Origin: Streptomyces griseoruber
Lineage (GTDB): Bacteria > Actinomycetota > Actinomycetes > Streptomycetales > Streptomycetaceae
DNA: 64,000 nucleotides
Reading direction: 5' to 3'
Assembly (NCBI RefSeq): GCF_001514205.1
Contig: NZ_KQ948786.1
Span: 1 to 64,000, forward strand
Made by a program: the position numbers and the translations under genes. Positions 40,886-49,575 of the stretch are shown one piece after another. The notes below the pieces were generated by a model, which had not been told where the DNA came from, made no database searches, and saw only the letters and a program-made list of their open reading frames with translations. The stretch's first letter is position 1; every line of letters starts with the position of its first letter.

Positions 40886-41481
40886 AGCTCGTCGTCGTCT
40901 CGGCGGGACTGAGCGTCCCCTCGTCGACCAGGCTGCTCGCCGACCGGCTCGCCGGGGCGGTCGGGGCGCGGACGCCCGTGGACGTCCAGGTCGTGGAGCT
41001 GCGCGACCTCGCGGTGGAGATCGCGCACCACTTCACCAACGGGTTCCCCGGGCGCGGGCTCGCCGCCGCCCTGGACGCGGTCGGGGCCGCCGACGGACTG
41101 ATCGTCGTCACACCGGTGTTCTCGGCGTCGTACAGCGGACTGTTCAAGTCGTTCTTCGACGTGCTGGACCGGGACGCGCTGACCGGGAAGCCGGTGCTGA
41201 TCGCGGCGACCGGCGGCTCCGCCCGGCACTCGCTGGTCCTGGAACACGCGCTGCGGCCGCTCTTCGCCCATCTGCGGGCCGTCGTCGTCCCGACCGCCGT
41301 CTACGCCGCCTCGGAGGACTGGGGTGCCGAGGGGCTGCCGGAGCGGATCGAGCGGGCCGCGGGGGAGCTGGCGGCGCTGATGGGCGGCCTGTCGGCGGTG
41401 CGGGTCCGGCAGCCGGTGAAGGACGCCTTCGACGTCGTACCGTTCGCCGAGCAGCTGGCGGCGCTGCGGCCCGCGGGGTGA
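40882..41481 (+). CDS. NADPH-dependent FMN reductase (CE1759-like)
   Basis: A 199-residue flavodoxin-like reductase. It begins MKLVVVSAGLSVPSSTRLLA with the phosphate-binding loop, continues VELRDLAVEIAHHFTNGFPG, and has IVVTPVFSASYSGLFKSFFD and LIAATGGSARHSLVLEHALR. It reduces FMN with NADPH and hands it to the upstream LLM monooxygenase; the two families occur as a fixed pair in actinobacteria. Confidence 0.92.
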   Translation: MKLVVVSAGLSVPSSTRLLADRLAGAVGARTPVDVQVVELRDLAVEIAHHFTNGFPGRGLAAALDAVGAADGLIVVTPVFSASYSGLFKSFFDVLDRDALTGKPVLIAATGGSARHSLVLEHALRPLFAHLRAVVVPTAVYAASEDWGAEGLPERIERAAGELAALMGGLSAVRVRQPVKDAFDVVPFAEQLAALRPAG

Positions 41482-41574
41482 GGTTGCCTCCGGCTGAGTG
41501 AGAGGGCAGTAAGAAGCCCGGCGGAAGGAAGATCATCAGGTCGTCCGACCCGGAAAGCTTGGCAGACTGGCTTC

Positions 41575-42294
41575 GTGCCTCCCACCCTGCTGCTCGCCGA
41601 AGACGACCGCGCCATCCGCCACGCCCTGGAACGCGCCCTGGCCCTGGAGGGGTACCAGGTCACCGCGGTCGCCGACGGCGTCGAGGCGCTGGCCCACGCC
41701 CACAAGTCGCCGCCGGACGTGCTCGTCCTCGACGTGATGATGCCCGGGATCGACGGACTCCAGGTCTGCCGGGTGCTGCGCGCCGAGGGCGACCGCACGC
41801 CGATCCTGATGCTGACCGCGCTGGTGGAGACCGCCGACCGGATCGCCGGGCTCGACGCGGGCGCCGACGACTACGTCGTCAAGCCGTTCGACGTCGAGGA
41901 GGTCTTCGCCAGGCTGCGGGCGCTGCTGCGGCGCACCAACCCGGCCGGTGTCCCCGTACCGGCGGAGCCCGCCGCCCCCCGGCAGACGCCCGAGCGGTAC
42001 CTGGAGGCGGCCGGGCTGCGCATGGACCCGCAGGCGCGGCGGGCCTGGCGGGGCGAGCGCGAGCTGGAGCTCACCCGCACCGAGTTCGAACTGCTGGAAC
42101 TCCTCGTGCGCAACGCCGGGATCGTCCTCGACCACTCCACGATCTACGACCGCATCTGGGGCTACGACTTCGGCCCCGGCTCCAAGAACCTCGCCGTCTA
42201 CGTCGGCTACCTCCGCCGCAAACTCGACCACCCGGCCGCCTCCCCGCTGATCCACACCGTGCGCGGCGTGGGATACGTGCTGCGGGAGGACTGA
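41575..42294 (+). CDS. OmpR-family response regulator
   Basis: A 239-residue response regulator. Receiver domain 1-120: acidic pair EDD near residue 8-10, phosphate acceptor D53-55 in VLVLDVMMPG, T in MLTAL and K in VVKPFD. After a Pro/Ala linker the winged helix runs from about 145 to 238 (LTRTEFELLELLVRNAG, then LAVYVGYLRRKLD and VRGVGYVLRED). Start GTG 41575. The kinase gene follows without any gap. The pair resembles MprAB-like systems but the signal is unknown. Confidence 0.92.
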   Translation: MPPTLLLAEDDRAIRHALERALALEGYQVTAVADGVEALAHAHKSPPDVLVLDVMMPGIDGLQVCRVLRAEGDRTPILMLTALVETADRIAGLDAGADDYVVKPFDVEEVFARLRALLRRTNPAGVPVPAEPAAPRQTPERYLEAAGLRMDPQARRAWRGERELELTRTEFELLELLVRNAGIVLDHSTIYDRIWGYDFGPGSKNLAVYVGYLRRKLDHPAASPLIHTVRGVGYVLRED

Positions 42295-43710
42295 GTGGGC
42301 CGGCTGCGGCGGCTGGTGGGTGGGCCGCGGCCGAAGCTGGTGTCGTTGCGGACGACGTTCGCGGTGTCGTTCGCGGCGGTGACCGCCGCGGTGACCGTGC
42401 TGGTGGGGGTGTTCTCGTACTCGGCGGCGGCCCGGCTGGTGCGGGTCGACCAGGAGTCGGTGTTCGACGAGGTCGTGCAGGATCTGCGGGACGAGGTGCG
42501 CGGGCACGCGATGGCGCCCGAGGACTTCTTCTCCGCGGCGCCGGGGCACGACATCGTGCGGCCCGCGCGGACCAACGTGCAGGTGCTCGGGGCCGACGGG
42601 GCGGTCGTCGACAGCGGGAGCCCGCGGCTGCCCGTGGTGGCCGCCGACCGGAAGGTCGCGGCGGCCCCCGCGGCCGGGCGGATGGCCGAGCACAAGGACG
42701 TGGACGTCGGCAGCGACGTGTACCGGGTCGCGACCGTCGCGCTCGGCGGCGGGCGTGGCGCGGTGCAGGTGGCGCAGGAGTTCAGCGACACCGAGGACCT
42801 GCTGCGGGCGCTCCAGCAGCGCACCCTGATCCTGATGACCGCCGTCGTGCTGGCCGCGGGCCTGTTCGGCTGGTGGCTGGCCCGGCGCATCACCCACCGT
42901 CTGGTGATCCTCACCACCGCCGCCGAGGACGTCGCCCGCACCCGGCGGCTCGGCGTGCAGGTGCCGGTCACCGGTCATGACGAGGTGGGCCGGCTCGGCC
43001 GGGCCTTCGACCGGATGCTGGGCCGGCTCGCCCAGTCGGAGGAGGACCAGCGGCGGCTGGTGCAGGACGCGGGGCACGAGCTGCGCACCCCGCTGACCTC
43101 GCTGCGGACGAACATCTCGCTGCTGCGGCGGATCGACGAGCTGCCGCCCGCCATGCGCGAGGACCTGGTCGCCGACCTCACCCAGGAGGCCCGTGAGCTG
43201 ACCGACCTGGTCAACGAACTCGTCGACCTCGCCGCCGGCCAGGCCGACAACGAGCCCCCGCAGAAACTGGACATCGCCGACATCGCCGAGGAGGTCGCGG
43301 GCCTCGCCCGGCGCCGCACCGGACGGGTGATCCAGGTCCGGGCGAGCGGCGACACCACGACCGACGGCCGGCCGGGCATGCTCCAGCGGGCCGTGTCCAA
43401 CCTCGTGGAGAACGCCACCAAGTTCGACCGCGAGGGCGTGGCGCCCGTCGAGATCACCGTCACCGGGCCCGCCCGGCCCGGCGTCGTCCGCGTCGAGGTC
43501 CTCGACCGCGGGCCCGGCATCGCCGTCGAGGACCTGACCCGGGTCTTCGACCGCTTCTACCGCGCCGCCGACGCCCGCTCCCTGCCCGGATCCGGCCTCG
43601 GCCTGTCGATCGTGCGGGAGGTGGCCCTCTCCCACGGCGGCGCCCCGTTCGCCCACCGGCGGGCGGGCGGCGGCTCGGTGATCGGGTTCACGGTGGGCGG
43701 GGGGTTGTGA
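42295..43710 (+). CDS. HAMP-containing sensor histidine kinase
   Basis: A 471-residue membrane kinase. Membrane segments near residues 20-42 and 178-198 hold an extracytoplasmic sensor of about 135 residues; then HAMP (about 198-250), HisKA with H262 in DAGHELRTPLTSL, and HATPase with N-box LVENATKFD, G1 LDRGPGIAVED and G2 GSGLGLSIVREVA. Start GTG 42295 directly after the regulator stop. It should phosphorylate the upstream OmpR-type regulator. Confidence 0.92.
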   Translation: MGRLRRLVGGPRPKLVSLRTTFAVSFAAVTAAVTVLVGVFSYSAAARLVRVDQESVFDEVVQDLRDEVRGHAMAPEDFFSAAPGHDIVRPARTNVQVLGADGAVVDSGSPRLPVVAADRKVAAAPAAGRMAEHKDVDVGSDVYRVATVALGGGRGAVQVAQEFSDTEDLLRALQQRTLILMTAVVLAAGLFGWWLARRITHRLVILTTAAEDVARTRRLGVQVPVTGHDEVGRLGRAFDRMLGRLAQSEEDQRRLVQDAGHELRTPLTSLRTNISLLRRIDELPPAMREDLVADLTQEARELTDLVNELVDLAAGQADNEPPQKLDIADIAEEVAGLARRRTGRVIQVRASGDTTTDGRPGMLQRAVSNLVENATKFDREGVAPVEITVTGPARPGVVRVEVLDRGPGIAVEDLTRVFDRFYRAADARSLPGSGLGLSIVREVALSHGGAPFAHRRAGGGSVIGFTVGGGL

Positions 43711-43773
43711 CGAGGGCGGTCGGCGTACGACGCTCTCCACGTCGGAGGCCGGCGGTGAAGGGGAGCGGACACG

Positions 43774-45072
43774 TTGCTGGGTGACCGGGTGCTGAGTGAC
43801 CAGGCTTTGAGTGACCAGGAGAAGGCCGTGCTGGCGGCGGTCGACGAGCCGGACGCCGTAGGGACGCTGCGGGAGCTGATCGCGGTCCCGAGCGTCACCG
43901 GGAGCGCCGCCGAGTCCGAGCTCCAGCACCGGCTGGCCGGGCGGCTGGAGCGGCTGGGGCTGGACGTCGACCTGTGGTCCATGGACCTGCCGGAACTGTG
44001 CGCGCACCCGGACTTCCCCGGGATGGAGGTGCCGCGCGAGGAGGCCTGGGGGCTGGTCGGCCACACGGCCGACGGCGGGGACGGGCCGACGCTGATCCTC
44101 CAGGGGCATGTGGACGTCGTACCGCCCGGCGACCCGGCCGCGTGGGACGGGGATCCGTTCGTGCCCCGGGTGACCGGTGATCTGGTGCACGGGCGCGGGG
44201 CGTGCGACATGAAGGCAGGGCTCGCGGCGCAACTGGCCGCGCTGGCGGCGATCAGGGCGGCCGGGGTGCGGCTGCGCGGGCGGGTCGCCGTGCACTTCGT
44301 CGTCGGCGAGGAGGACGGCGGGATCGGCGCCTTCGGGACCCTCCGGCGCGGACACGGCGGCGACGCGTGCGTGATCGCCGAACCGACCGGCGGGACCGTG
44401 ATCACCGCGAACGCGGGCGCGCTGACCTTCCGGCTCAACGTGCCCGGCCGGGCCGCCCACGCCAGCTCGCGCGAGGCCGGGGTGAGCGCGATCGACGCCT
44501 ATCTGCCGCTGCACCGGGCGCTGGCCCGGCTGGAGGCCGACCGCAACCGCGACCCCGACCCGCTGCTCGCCGAGTACCCCATCCCGTACTCCCTCTCCGT
44601 CGGCACCCTGCGTTCCGGCGACTGGGCGAGCAGCGTGCCCGACACGCTCGTCGCCGAGGGGCGGTTCGGGGTGCGGCTCGGGGAGGACCCGGCCCTGGCA
44701 CGGGCGGCACTGGAGCGGTGCGTGGCCGAGGCGTGCGCCGAGGACCCCTGGCTGCGGGCGCATCCCGCGACCGTGACCTGGCCGGGCGGGCAGTTCGCGA
44801 GCGGGCGGCTGGCGGCCGGGCATCCGCTGCGGGACACCGTGGCCGAGGCGTACGCCGACGCCACCGGTGCGGCCCGGCCCCGGGAGCGCGGGGCGACGTA
44901 CGGCAGCGATCTGCGCCACTACACCGGCGCCGGGATCCCCACGCTCCAGTTCGGGCCGGGGGACATCGGCGTCGCGCACAGCGCCCGGGAGCACGTGTCC
45001 GTGCGGGAGGTGACCGACACGGCCCGGACCTTCGCGCTGACCGTGCTGCGGACGGTGGGCGTGAAGTCGTGA
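43774..45072 (+). CDS. M20-family ArgE/DapE-type deacylase
   Basis: A 432-residue metallopeptidase/deacetylase. Zinc ligands are in LQGHVDVVPPGD (H about 112, D 114), HGRGACDMKAGLAA (bridging D) and VVGEEDGGIGAFG (catalytic E and ligand E); the last histidine is near GVAHSAREHVSV. The lid domain is about residues 210-330. It could act on N-acyl amino acids or N-succinyl-diaminopimelate-like molecules; the sequence does not decide. TTG 43774 is taken for the GGGGAG 8 bases before it; later GTG codons in the first 20 residues are possible. Confidence 0.87.
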   Translation: MLGDRVLSDQALSDQEKAVLAAVDEPDAVGTLRELIAVPSVTGSAAESELQHRLAGRLERLGLDVDLWSMDLPELCAHPDFPGMEVPREEAWGLVGHTADGGDGPTLILQGHVDVVPPGDPAAWDGDPFVPRVTGDLVHGRGACDMKAGLAAQLAALAAIRAAGVRLRGRVAVHFVVGEEDGGIGAFGTLRRGHGGDACVIAEPTGGTVITANAGALTFRLNVPGRAAHASSREAGVSAIDAYLPLHRALARLEADRNRDPDPLLAEYPIPYSLSVGTLRSGDWASSVPDTLVAEGRFGVRLGEDPALARAALERCVAEACAEDPWLRAHPATVTWPGGQFASGRLAAGHPLRDTVAEAYADATGAARPRERGATYGSDLRHYTGAGIPTLQFGPGDIGVAHSAREHVSVREVTDTARTFALTVLRTVGVKS

Positions 45073-45113
45073 GGTGAGGGGCGGCGCCGGCGCGTCGGCG
45101 GGGAGGGGGCCCC

Positions 45114-45407
45114 GTGAGAGTGCCGGCGTTCGCCGTCGTGCTGCGGCACGCGCGGTTCCGGCGGGTGTGGTGCGGGCAGGTGGCGAGCGCCGTCGGGGGC
45201 GGGGTCGCGCCGGTCGCGCCGGCGCCGGGTGCGGGCCTTCGCGGACGCCCCCCCGCTGCCGGCGCCGTACGTCCGGGCGCCCGATCGGGAACCCCGGGCG
45301 GCCGGTTTCCCTCCTCCGGGGTGGCGGCGGCGGATGAGCGCGGGCCCGCGGGTTTGCGTACCTCCGCCCGACGGGCCCTGTGCGGATGCGAGGATGAGGC
45401 GCCATGA
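45114..45407 (+). pseudogene. Truncated MFS transporter, N-terminal remnant
   Basis: A GTG with a fine ribosome site (GGGGAGGGGG) opens MRVPAFAVVLRHARFRRVWC and GQVASAVGGGVAPVA, the usual entry of actinobacterial MFS exporters. After about 35 residues the homology ends (about 45218) and the frame runs on as Arg/Pro/Gly-rich noise to 45407. The rest of the transporter is gone. By chance or not, its stop overlaps the next start by 4 bp, so its ribosome site may now serve the downstream gene. Confidence 0.6.
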
Positions 45408-46135
45408 CTGCCGGGTGGTGTACACGCACACTGCGTGCCGCGATGTTCGCGGCCGTCTGTGTGCTGCTCGCCGCCCTGGGCCACGTCCTGATGTCCGGCG
45501 ACCACGTCCCCGCCTGGGCCCTGGCCGCCGGTGCGGCCGCGACCGGTGCGGTGGGCTGGTGCCTGGCGGGCCGCGAGCGGGGGCCGGTGTCGGTGGTCGC
45601 GGTCGTGGTGGCCGCGCAGACCCTCCTGCACTGGGCGTTCGAGTACGCGCAGACGGTGGGCGCGCACGCGGCTGTGAAGGGCATGGGCTCGATGTCCGTG
45701 GACGCCATGGACGCCATGGACGCCATGGATGCCACCACGGATGCCGCGGGCGGTATGGCCGGCATGGGTGGCATGGACATGGTGCACATGGCCGGCATGG
45801 GCCACATGGGGCACATGGGCCACACCGGGAGCGGCGGCCGGGGTGTTCTGGAGAGCGTCGCCGGTCTCTCCTCGTCCGGGATGTTCGCCGCCCACCTGCT
45901 GGCCGCGCTGTTGTGCGGACTGTGGCTGGCCCACGGTGAGCGGGCCGCGTTCCGGGTCCTGCGGGCGCTGGCCGGCCGGCTCGCGGCGCCGCTGCGGCTG
46001 CTGCTCGCCCTGCCCCTCGCGCCCGAGCGCCCGCGCATCCGGCCGCGCCGCCGCCGGTCCCAGCGGGCGCCGCGGCTCCTCCTCGTCCACGCGATCACTT
46101 CTCGGGGTCCGCCCCTGGGGGCCGCTGCCGTCTGA
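45404..46135 (+). CDS. Membrane protein with Met/His-rich loop, possible copper-related protein
   Basis: A 243-residue protein with four likely membrane segments (about 11-31, 37-55, 62-82, 158-176). Between the third and fourth lies a loop (94-140) with 13 Met and 4 His, built partly from a DAM repeat (DAMDAMDAMDA) and partly from GMGHMGHMGH. Such Met/His runs bind Cu(I)/Ag(I) in copper carriers. The C-terminal 60 residues are very basic. I do not know the family. It is followed by a SigC-like sigma factor gene, whose relatives in mycobacteria are tied to copper; this suggests a metal-sensing pair, as inference. Confidence 0.7.
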   Translation: MTAGWCTRTLRAAMFAAVCVLLAALGHVLMSGDHVPAWALAAGAAATGAVGWCLAGRERGPVSVVAVVVAAQTLLHWAFEYAQTVGAHAAVKGMGSMSVDAMDAMDAMDATTDAAGGMAGMGGMDMVHMAGMGHMGHMGHTGSGGRGVLESVAGLSSSGMFAAHLLAALLCGLWLAHGERAAFRVLRALAGRLAAPLRLLLALPLAPERPRIRPRRRRSQRAPRLLLVHAITSRGPPLGAAAV

Positions 46136-46275
46136 CGGCAGCCGGTGACCCGGGCCGCCCCTGTGCGCCCCGGGCTTCGGCCGTACGTGCGCGCAGGCGC
46201 CGTAGGGCCCTCTCCCCGTATCCGGACCGGGGGCCCGGCCCCCGGCGTCCGGACGACCGAGAAGGACACCCTCAG

Positions 46276-46959
46276 GTGATCACCTCTGTCCCCGCATCAT
46301 GCCCCCAGCCCCTTTCCCGGCCCCTTTCCCGGCCCCTTTCCCGGCCCCTTTCCCAGCCCCTTTCCCGGCCCCGTTCCGAGCCCCGTTCCGAGTTGTCCCG
46401 CGACGACTCGATCACCGAGTGGGCGCTGGCCGCGCGCGGCGGCGACCCGGCCGCCGTCGAGCGGTTCGTGCGCGCCCTGCACCGGGACGTCCAGCGGTAC
46501 GTCGCCCATCTGTGCGGCGATCCCCAGGCTGTGGACGACCTCGCCCAGGACACCTTCCTGCGGGCGCTCGGCAGTCTGCACCGGTTCGAGGGCCGTTCCT
46601 CGGCGCGCTCCTGGCTGCTGTCCATCGCCCGCCGCGCCGTGACCGACAGCTACCGGTACGCCTCCGCCCGGCCGCGCCCGGCCGACGTACCGGACTGGCA
46701 GCTGGCCGTGGAGTCGGCTCAGCCGCGCGGGCTGCCCGGGTTCGACGACGGGATCGTGCTGCTCGATCTGCTGGCCGCGCTGCCGGACGAGCGGCGCGAG
46801 GCGTTCGTCCTCACCCAGCTGCTCGGACTGCCGTACGCGGAGGCGGCCGAGGTCAGCGACTGCCCGGTGGGCACGGTCCGCTCCCGGGTGGCCCGGGCGC
46901 GCGCCTCGCTGGCCGACCTGCTGGACGCGGCGGAGGAGCGCACGCCCGTGGCCGCCTGA
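46276..46959 (+). CDS. ECF sigma factor, SigC-like
   Basis: A 227-residue ECF sigma factor close to mycobacterial SigC. Region 2 runs from ITEWALAARGGDPAAVERFV through VDDLAQDTFLRALGSL and SSARSWLLSIARRAVTD; region 4 has REAFVLTQLLGLPYAEAAEV and CPVGTVRSRVARARASLADL. Residues about 10-40 are a PLSR/PRSE repeat encoded by seven 12-bp units. The GTG at 46276 includes the repeat; TTG 46393 just before the conserved DDSITEW would leave it in the 5' leader, and I cannot decide between them. No classical anti-sigma gene is seen; the Met/His membrane protein upstream is the candidate partner. Confidence 0.85.
   Translation: MITSVPASCPQPLSRPLSRPLSRPLSQPLSRPRSEPRSELSRDDSITEWALAARGGDPAAVERFVRALHRDVQRYVAHLCGDPQAVDDLAQDTFLRALGSLHRFEGRSSARSWLLSIARRAVTDSYRYASARPRPADVPDWQLAVESAQPRGLPGFDDGIVLLDLLAALPDERREAFVLTQLLGLPYAEAAEVSDCPVGTVRSRVARARASLADLLDAAEERTPVAA
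46309..46392 (+). repeat. Seven-unit 12-bp tandem repeat, G-rich on the minus strand
   Basis: Units CCCCTTTCCCGG (46309, 46321, 46333, 46357), CCCCTTTCCCAG (46345) and CCCCGTTCCGAG (46369, 46381) stand head to tail. The minus strand reads GGG-AAA-GGGG in each of the first five, a G-quadruplex-forming pattern. It lies at the very 5' end of the sigma factor gene. Confidence 0.9.
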
Positions 46960-47055
46960 ACGGTGGTACGAATGGGTAATAGTGCCTAATAGTGCGACAT
47001 GTGGGCTGTGCCGTACCCCCGAAGTACGCCACGCAGGAGAGCGAGATGAGCTGCC

Positions 47056-49476
47056 ATGGAGGCACTCACCGCGCGGGTCACCGTCGACGAGCACGCCACT
47101 GTGACCGGCTGGAACGAGGGTGCCGAGCGGCTGCTCGGATACCGGGCGGAGGAGATCGTGGGCCGGCGGGCCGCCGTCCTGCTGGCCGAGGACCCGGCCG
47201 CCCGCGATCTCCCGGCCCTCGCCGCACTGCCCCGCTGGCACGGCACCCTCACCCTCCGGGACCGGTCCGGCCACCGGCTGAGGGCGAGGGTGCTGGCCCA
47301 TCACCGCGCGGCGCGGGACGGCACCCGTGACTGGCTCCTGGTCTCCGCGGTACCGGGGGTGCGGAACGGGTCCGAGGACGACACGCTGATGCGGCGGGGC
47401 CTGATGCAGTCCCCGTCCTGCGCGACCTCGGTGTACGACACCGACCTGCGCTACCGCCGCTCCAGCCTGGCCGCGCAGCACGCCCTCGGCCTCGGCGAGG
47501 AGGAGCTGCGCGGGCTGCGGATGACGGACGTGATCCTCACACCGGTGTCGGAGCTGGTCGAGCGGCGGATGCGGCTGGCCCTGGAGACGGGGGAGCCGCA
47601 GTACGTCGAGAACCACGCCCGCGCGCCCGGCGAGGCCCGTGAGCACGCCTGGTCGGTCCACCTCTACCGGGTGGAGGACCCGGACGACGGCCGGGTGCTC
47701 GGGGTGGCCGCCACCGGGCACGACGTGACCGAGCAGTACTGGGCCCGCAAGCGTCTCCAGCTGATCGCCGCGGCCAGCTCGCGGATCGGCAGCACCCTCG
47801 ATGTGGCACGGACGGCGCAGGAGCTGGCGGACGTGGCGGTGCCGGACCTCGCCGACTTCCTCAGCGTGGATCTGCTGACCTCGTTCGAGGAGGACGCGGA
47901 GGGCGCGGAGGGTGCCGACGGCGGGGCGGCCGCGGCGGACGCCGGGGCCGGTGACGGGGTGTCGCTGGCGCTGCGGCGGGTCGCCCATCAGTCGGTGCTG
48001 CCGGGCGTCCCCGAGGCCGTCCTCGCGCTGGGCGAGGTGGACGAGTACCCGGAGGGCTCACCGCCGGTGGAGAGCCTGCGGTCGGGGCGGGGCCTGTACC
48101 GCCGGGTGTTCCCGGCCGCGCTGCCCGCCTGGGTCGCCGACGATCCGCTGCGCATCGCCCGGATCCGCGACTTCGGCTTCCACTCCGTGATGGCCGTGCC
48201 CCTGTCGGCGCGCGGGACGACCCTCGGGGTGGTCGTCCTCGCCCGGCACCGGCGTCCCGACCCGTTCCAGGAGGACGACCTGGTGCTCGCCGAGGAGCTG
48301 GCCGCCCGGGCGGCGGTCTGCATCGACAACGCCCGGCGCTACACACGGGCCCGGGGCACGGCGGTCACCCTCCAGCGCAGTCTGCTGCCGCAGCGGCTGC
48401 CCGAGCAGTCGGCGGTGGAGGTCGCCTCCCGCTATCTGCCGGCCGGCGCCCGGGCCGGGGTGGGCGGCGACTGGTTCGACGTGATCCCGCTGTCGGGGGC
48501 GCGGGTGGCGTTGGTCGTGGGGGACGTGGTGGGCCACGGCATCCACGCCTCGGCGACCATGGGGCGGCTGCGGACGGCCGTACGGACCCTCGCCGACATC
48601 GATCTGCCGCCCGACGAGCTGCTCACCCATCTCGACGACCTGGTGGCCCGGCTGGCCACCGAGGCGGAGGACGCCGAGAACGGGGAGACCGCCGGGGACG
48701 TGGGCGCGACCTGCCTCTACGCCGTCTACGACCCCGTCTCCCGGCGGTGCGCGCTCGCCCGGGCCGGGCATCCGCCGCCCGCGCTGGTCCGTCCGGACGG
48801 CGGGGTGGAGCTGCTCGACCTGCCCGCCGGGCCGCCGCTGGGCCTGGGCGGACTGCCCTTCGAGTCGGTCGAGTTCGACCTGCCCGAGGGCAGTGTGCTC
48901 GCCCTCTACACCGACGGTCTCCTCGACTCCCGCACCCGCCGGGCCGACACGTCCGACGACGGCGTCTCCCGGCTGTGCCGGAACCTGGCCCGGCCCGCCG
49001 ACTCGCTGGACGCCCTGTGCGACACGGTCCTCGGCGGGATGCTGCCGCAGCGGCCCGCCGACGACGTGGCGCTGCTCGTCGCCCGTACCCGGGGCCTCGA
49101 CGCCTCCCGGGTCGCGATCTGGGACGTGGAGCCGGACCCGGCGGCCGTCGCCGAGACCCGCAAGAACGTGATCGCGTGCCTGGAGGCCTGGGGGCTGACC
49201 GACGCGGCCTTCGTCACCGAGCTGATCGTCAGCGAGCTGGTCACCAACGCCATCCGGCACGCCGAACCGCCGGTCCAGCTCCGGCTGATCCACGACCGGG
49301 CCCTCATCTGCGAGGTCTCCGACGCCAGCGGCACCGCCCCGCACATGCGCCGGGCCCGCACCTTCGACGAGGGCGGCCGGGGCCTGCTGCTGGTCGCCCA
49401 GCTCACCGAACGCTGGGGCACCCGCCCCGGCACGAAGGGCGGCAAGACGATCTGGGCGGAGCAGAACGTCCAGTAG
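47056..49476 (+). CDS. PAS-PAS-GAF SpoIIE-type phosphatase with HATPase domain
   Basis: An 806-residue multi-domain signalling protein. PAS 1 about 1-105 (DEHATVTGWNEGAERLLGYR), PAS 2 about 115-230, GAF about 240-430 (FHSVMAVPLSARGTTLGVVV), SpoIIE PP2C phosphatase about 445-665 (VGGDWFDVIPL, VVGDVVGHGIHASATMG, ALYTDGLLDSR) and an RsbW-like HATPase about 690-806 (FVTELIVSELVTNAIRH, GGRGLLLVAQLTERWG). Thus phosphatase and kinase of a partner switch are in one chain. Anti-anti-sigma partners are not near. ATG 47056 follows a GAGATGAGCTGCC leader. About 96 bp after the sigma factor gene. Confidence 0.92.
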   Translation: MEALTARVTVDEHATVTGWNEGAERLLGYRAEEIVGRRAAVLLAEDPAARDLPALAALPRWHGTLTLRDRSGHRLRARVLAHHRAARDGTRDWLLVSAVPGVRNGSEDDTLMRRGLMQSPSCATSVYDTDLRYRRSSLAAQHALGLGEEELRGLRMTDVILTPVSELVERRMRLALETGEPQYVENHARAPGEAREHAWSVHLYRVEDPDDGRVLGVAATGHDVTEQYWARKRLQLIAAASSRIGSTLDVARTAQELADVAVPDLADFLSVDLLTSFEEDAEGAEGADGGAAAADAGAGDGVSLALRRVAHQSVLPGVPEAVLALGEVDEYPEGSPPVESLRSGRGLYRRVFPAALPAWVADDPLRIARIRDFGFHSVMAVPLSARGTTLGVVVLARHRRPDPFQEDDLVLAEELAARAAVCIDNARRYTRARGTAVTLQRSLLPQRLPEQSAVEVASRYLPAGARAGVGGDWFDVIPLSGARVALVVGDVVGHGIHASATMGRLRTAVRTLADIDLPPDELLTHLDDLVARLATEAEDAENGETAGDVGATCLYAVYDPVSRRCALARAGHPPPALVRPDGGVELLDLPAGPPLGLGGLPFESVEFDLPEGSVLALYTDGLLDSRTRRADTSDDGVSRLCRNLARPADSLDALCDTVLGGMLPQRPADDVALLVARTRGLDASRVAIWDVEPDPAAVAETRKNVIACLEAWGLTDAAFVTELIVSELVTNAIRHAEPPVQLRLIHDRALICEVSDASGTAPHMRRARTFDEGGRGLLLVAQLTERWGTRPGTKGGKTIWAEQNVQ

Positions 49477-49575
49477 CGCCGCCGTGCGCGAGGCGTGCGG
49501 GAGGCGTGCGGGAGCCGTGCGTGGGGCGTACGCATCCTGTGGCGCTTGGTGGCATGAACCTGATCAACTGGCCCC

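Noticed and set aside
45229..45403. Alternative frame after the MFS remnant (ADAPPLPAPYVRAPDREPRA)
   Set aside because: Phrase looks coding in bias but has no start, no family and is overlapped by the remnant and the next gene; probably leftover DNA.
41536..46269. Very long open frame on the minus strand (over 1500 codons) opposite several genes
   Set aside because: High-GC DNA leaves the antisense frame free of stops. The plus strand shows clear families and motifs here, while the minus reading is Arg/Pro/Gly/His-rich with no domains.
46309..46392. CRISPR-like or satellite array
   Set aside because: Units are 12 bp, head to tail without spacers; it is a simple tandem repeat.
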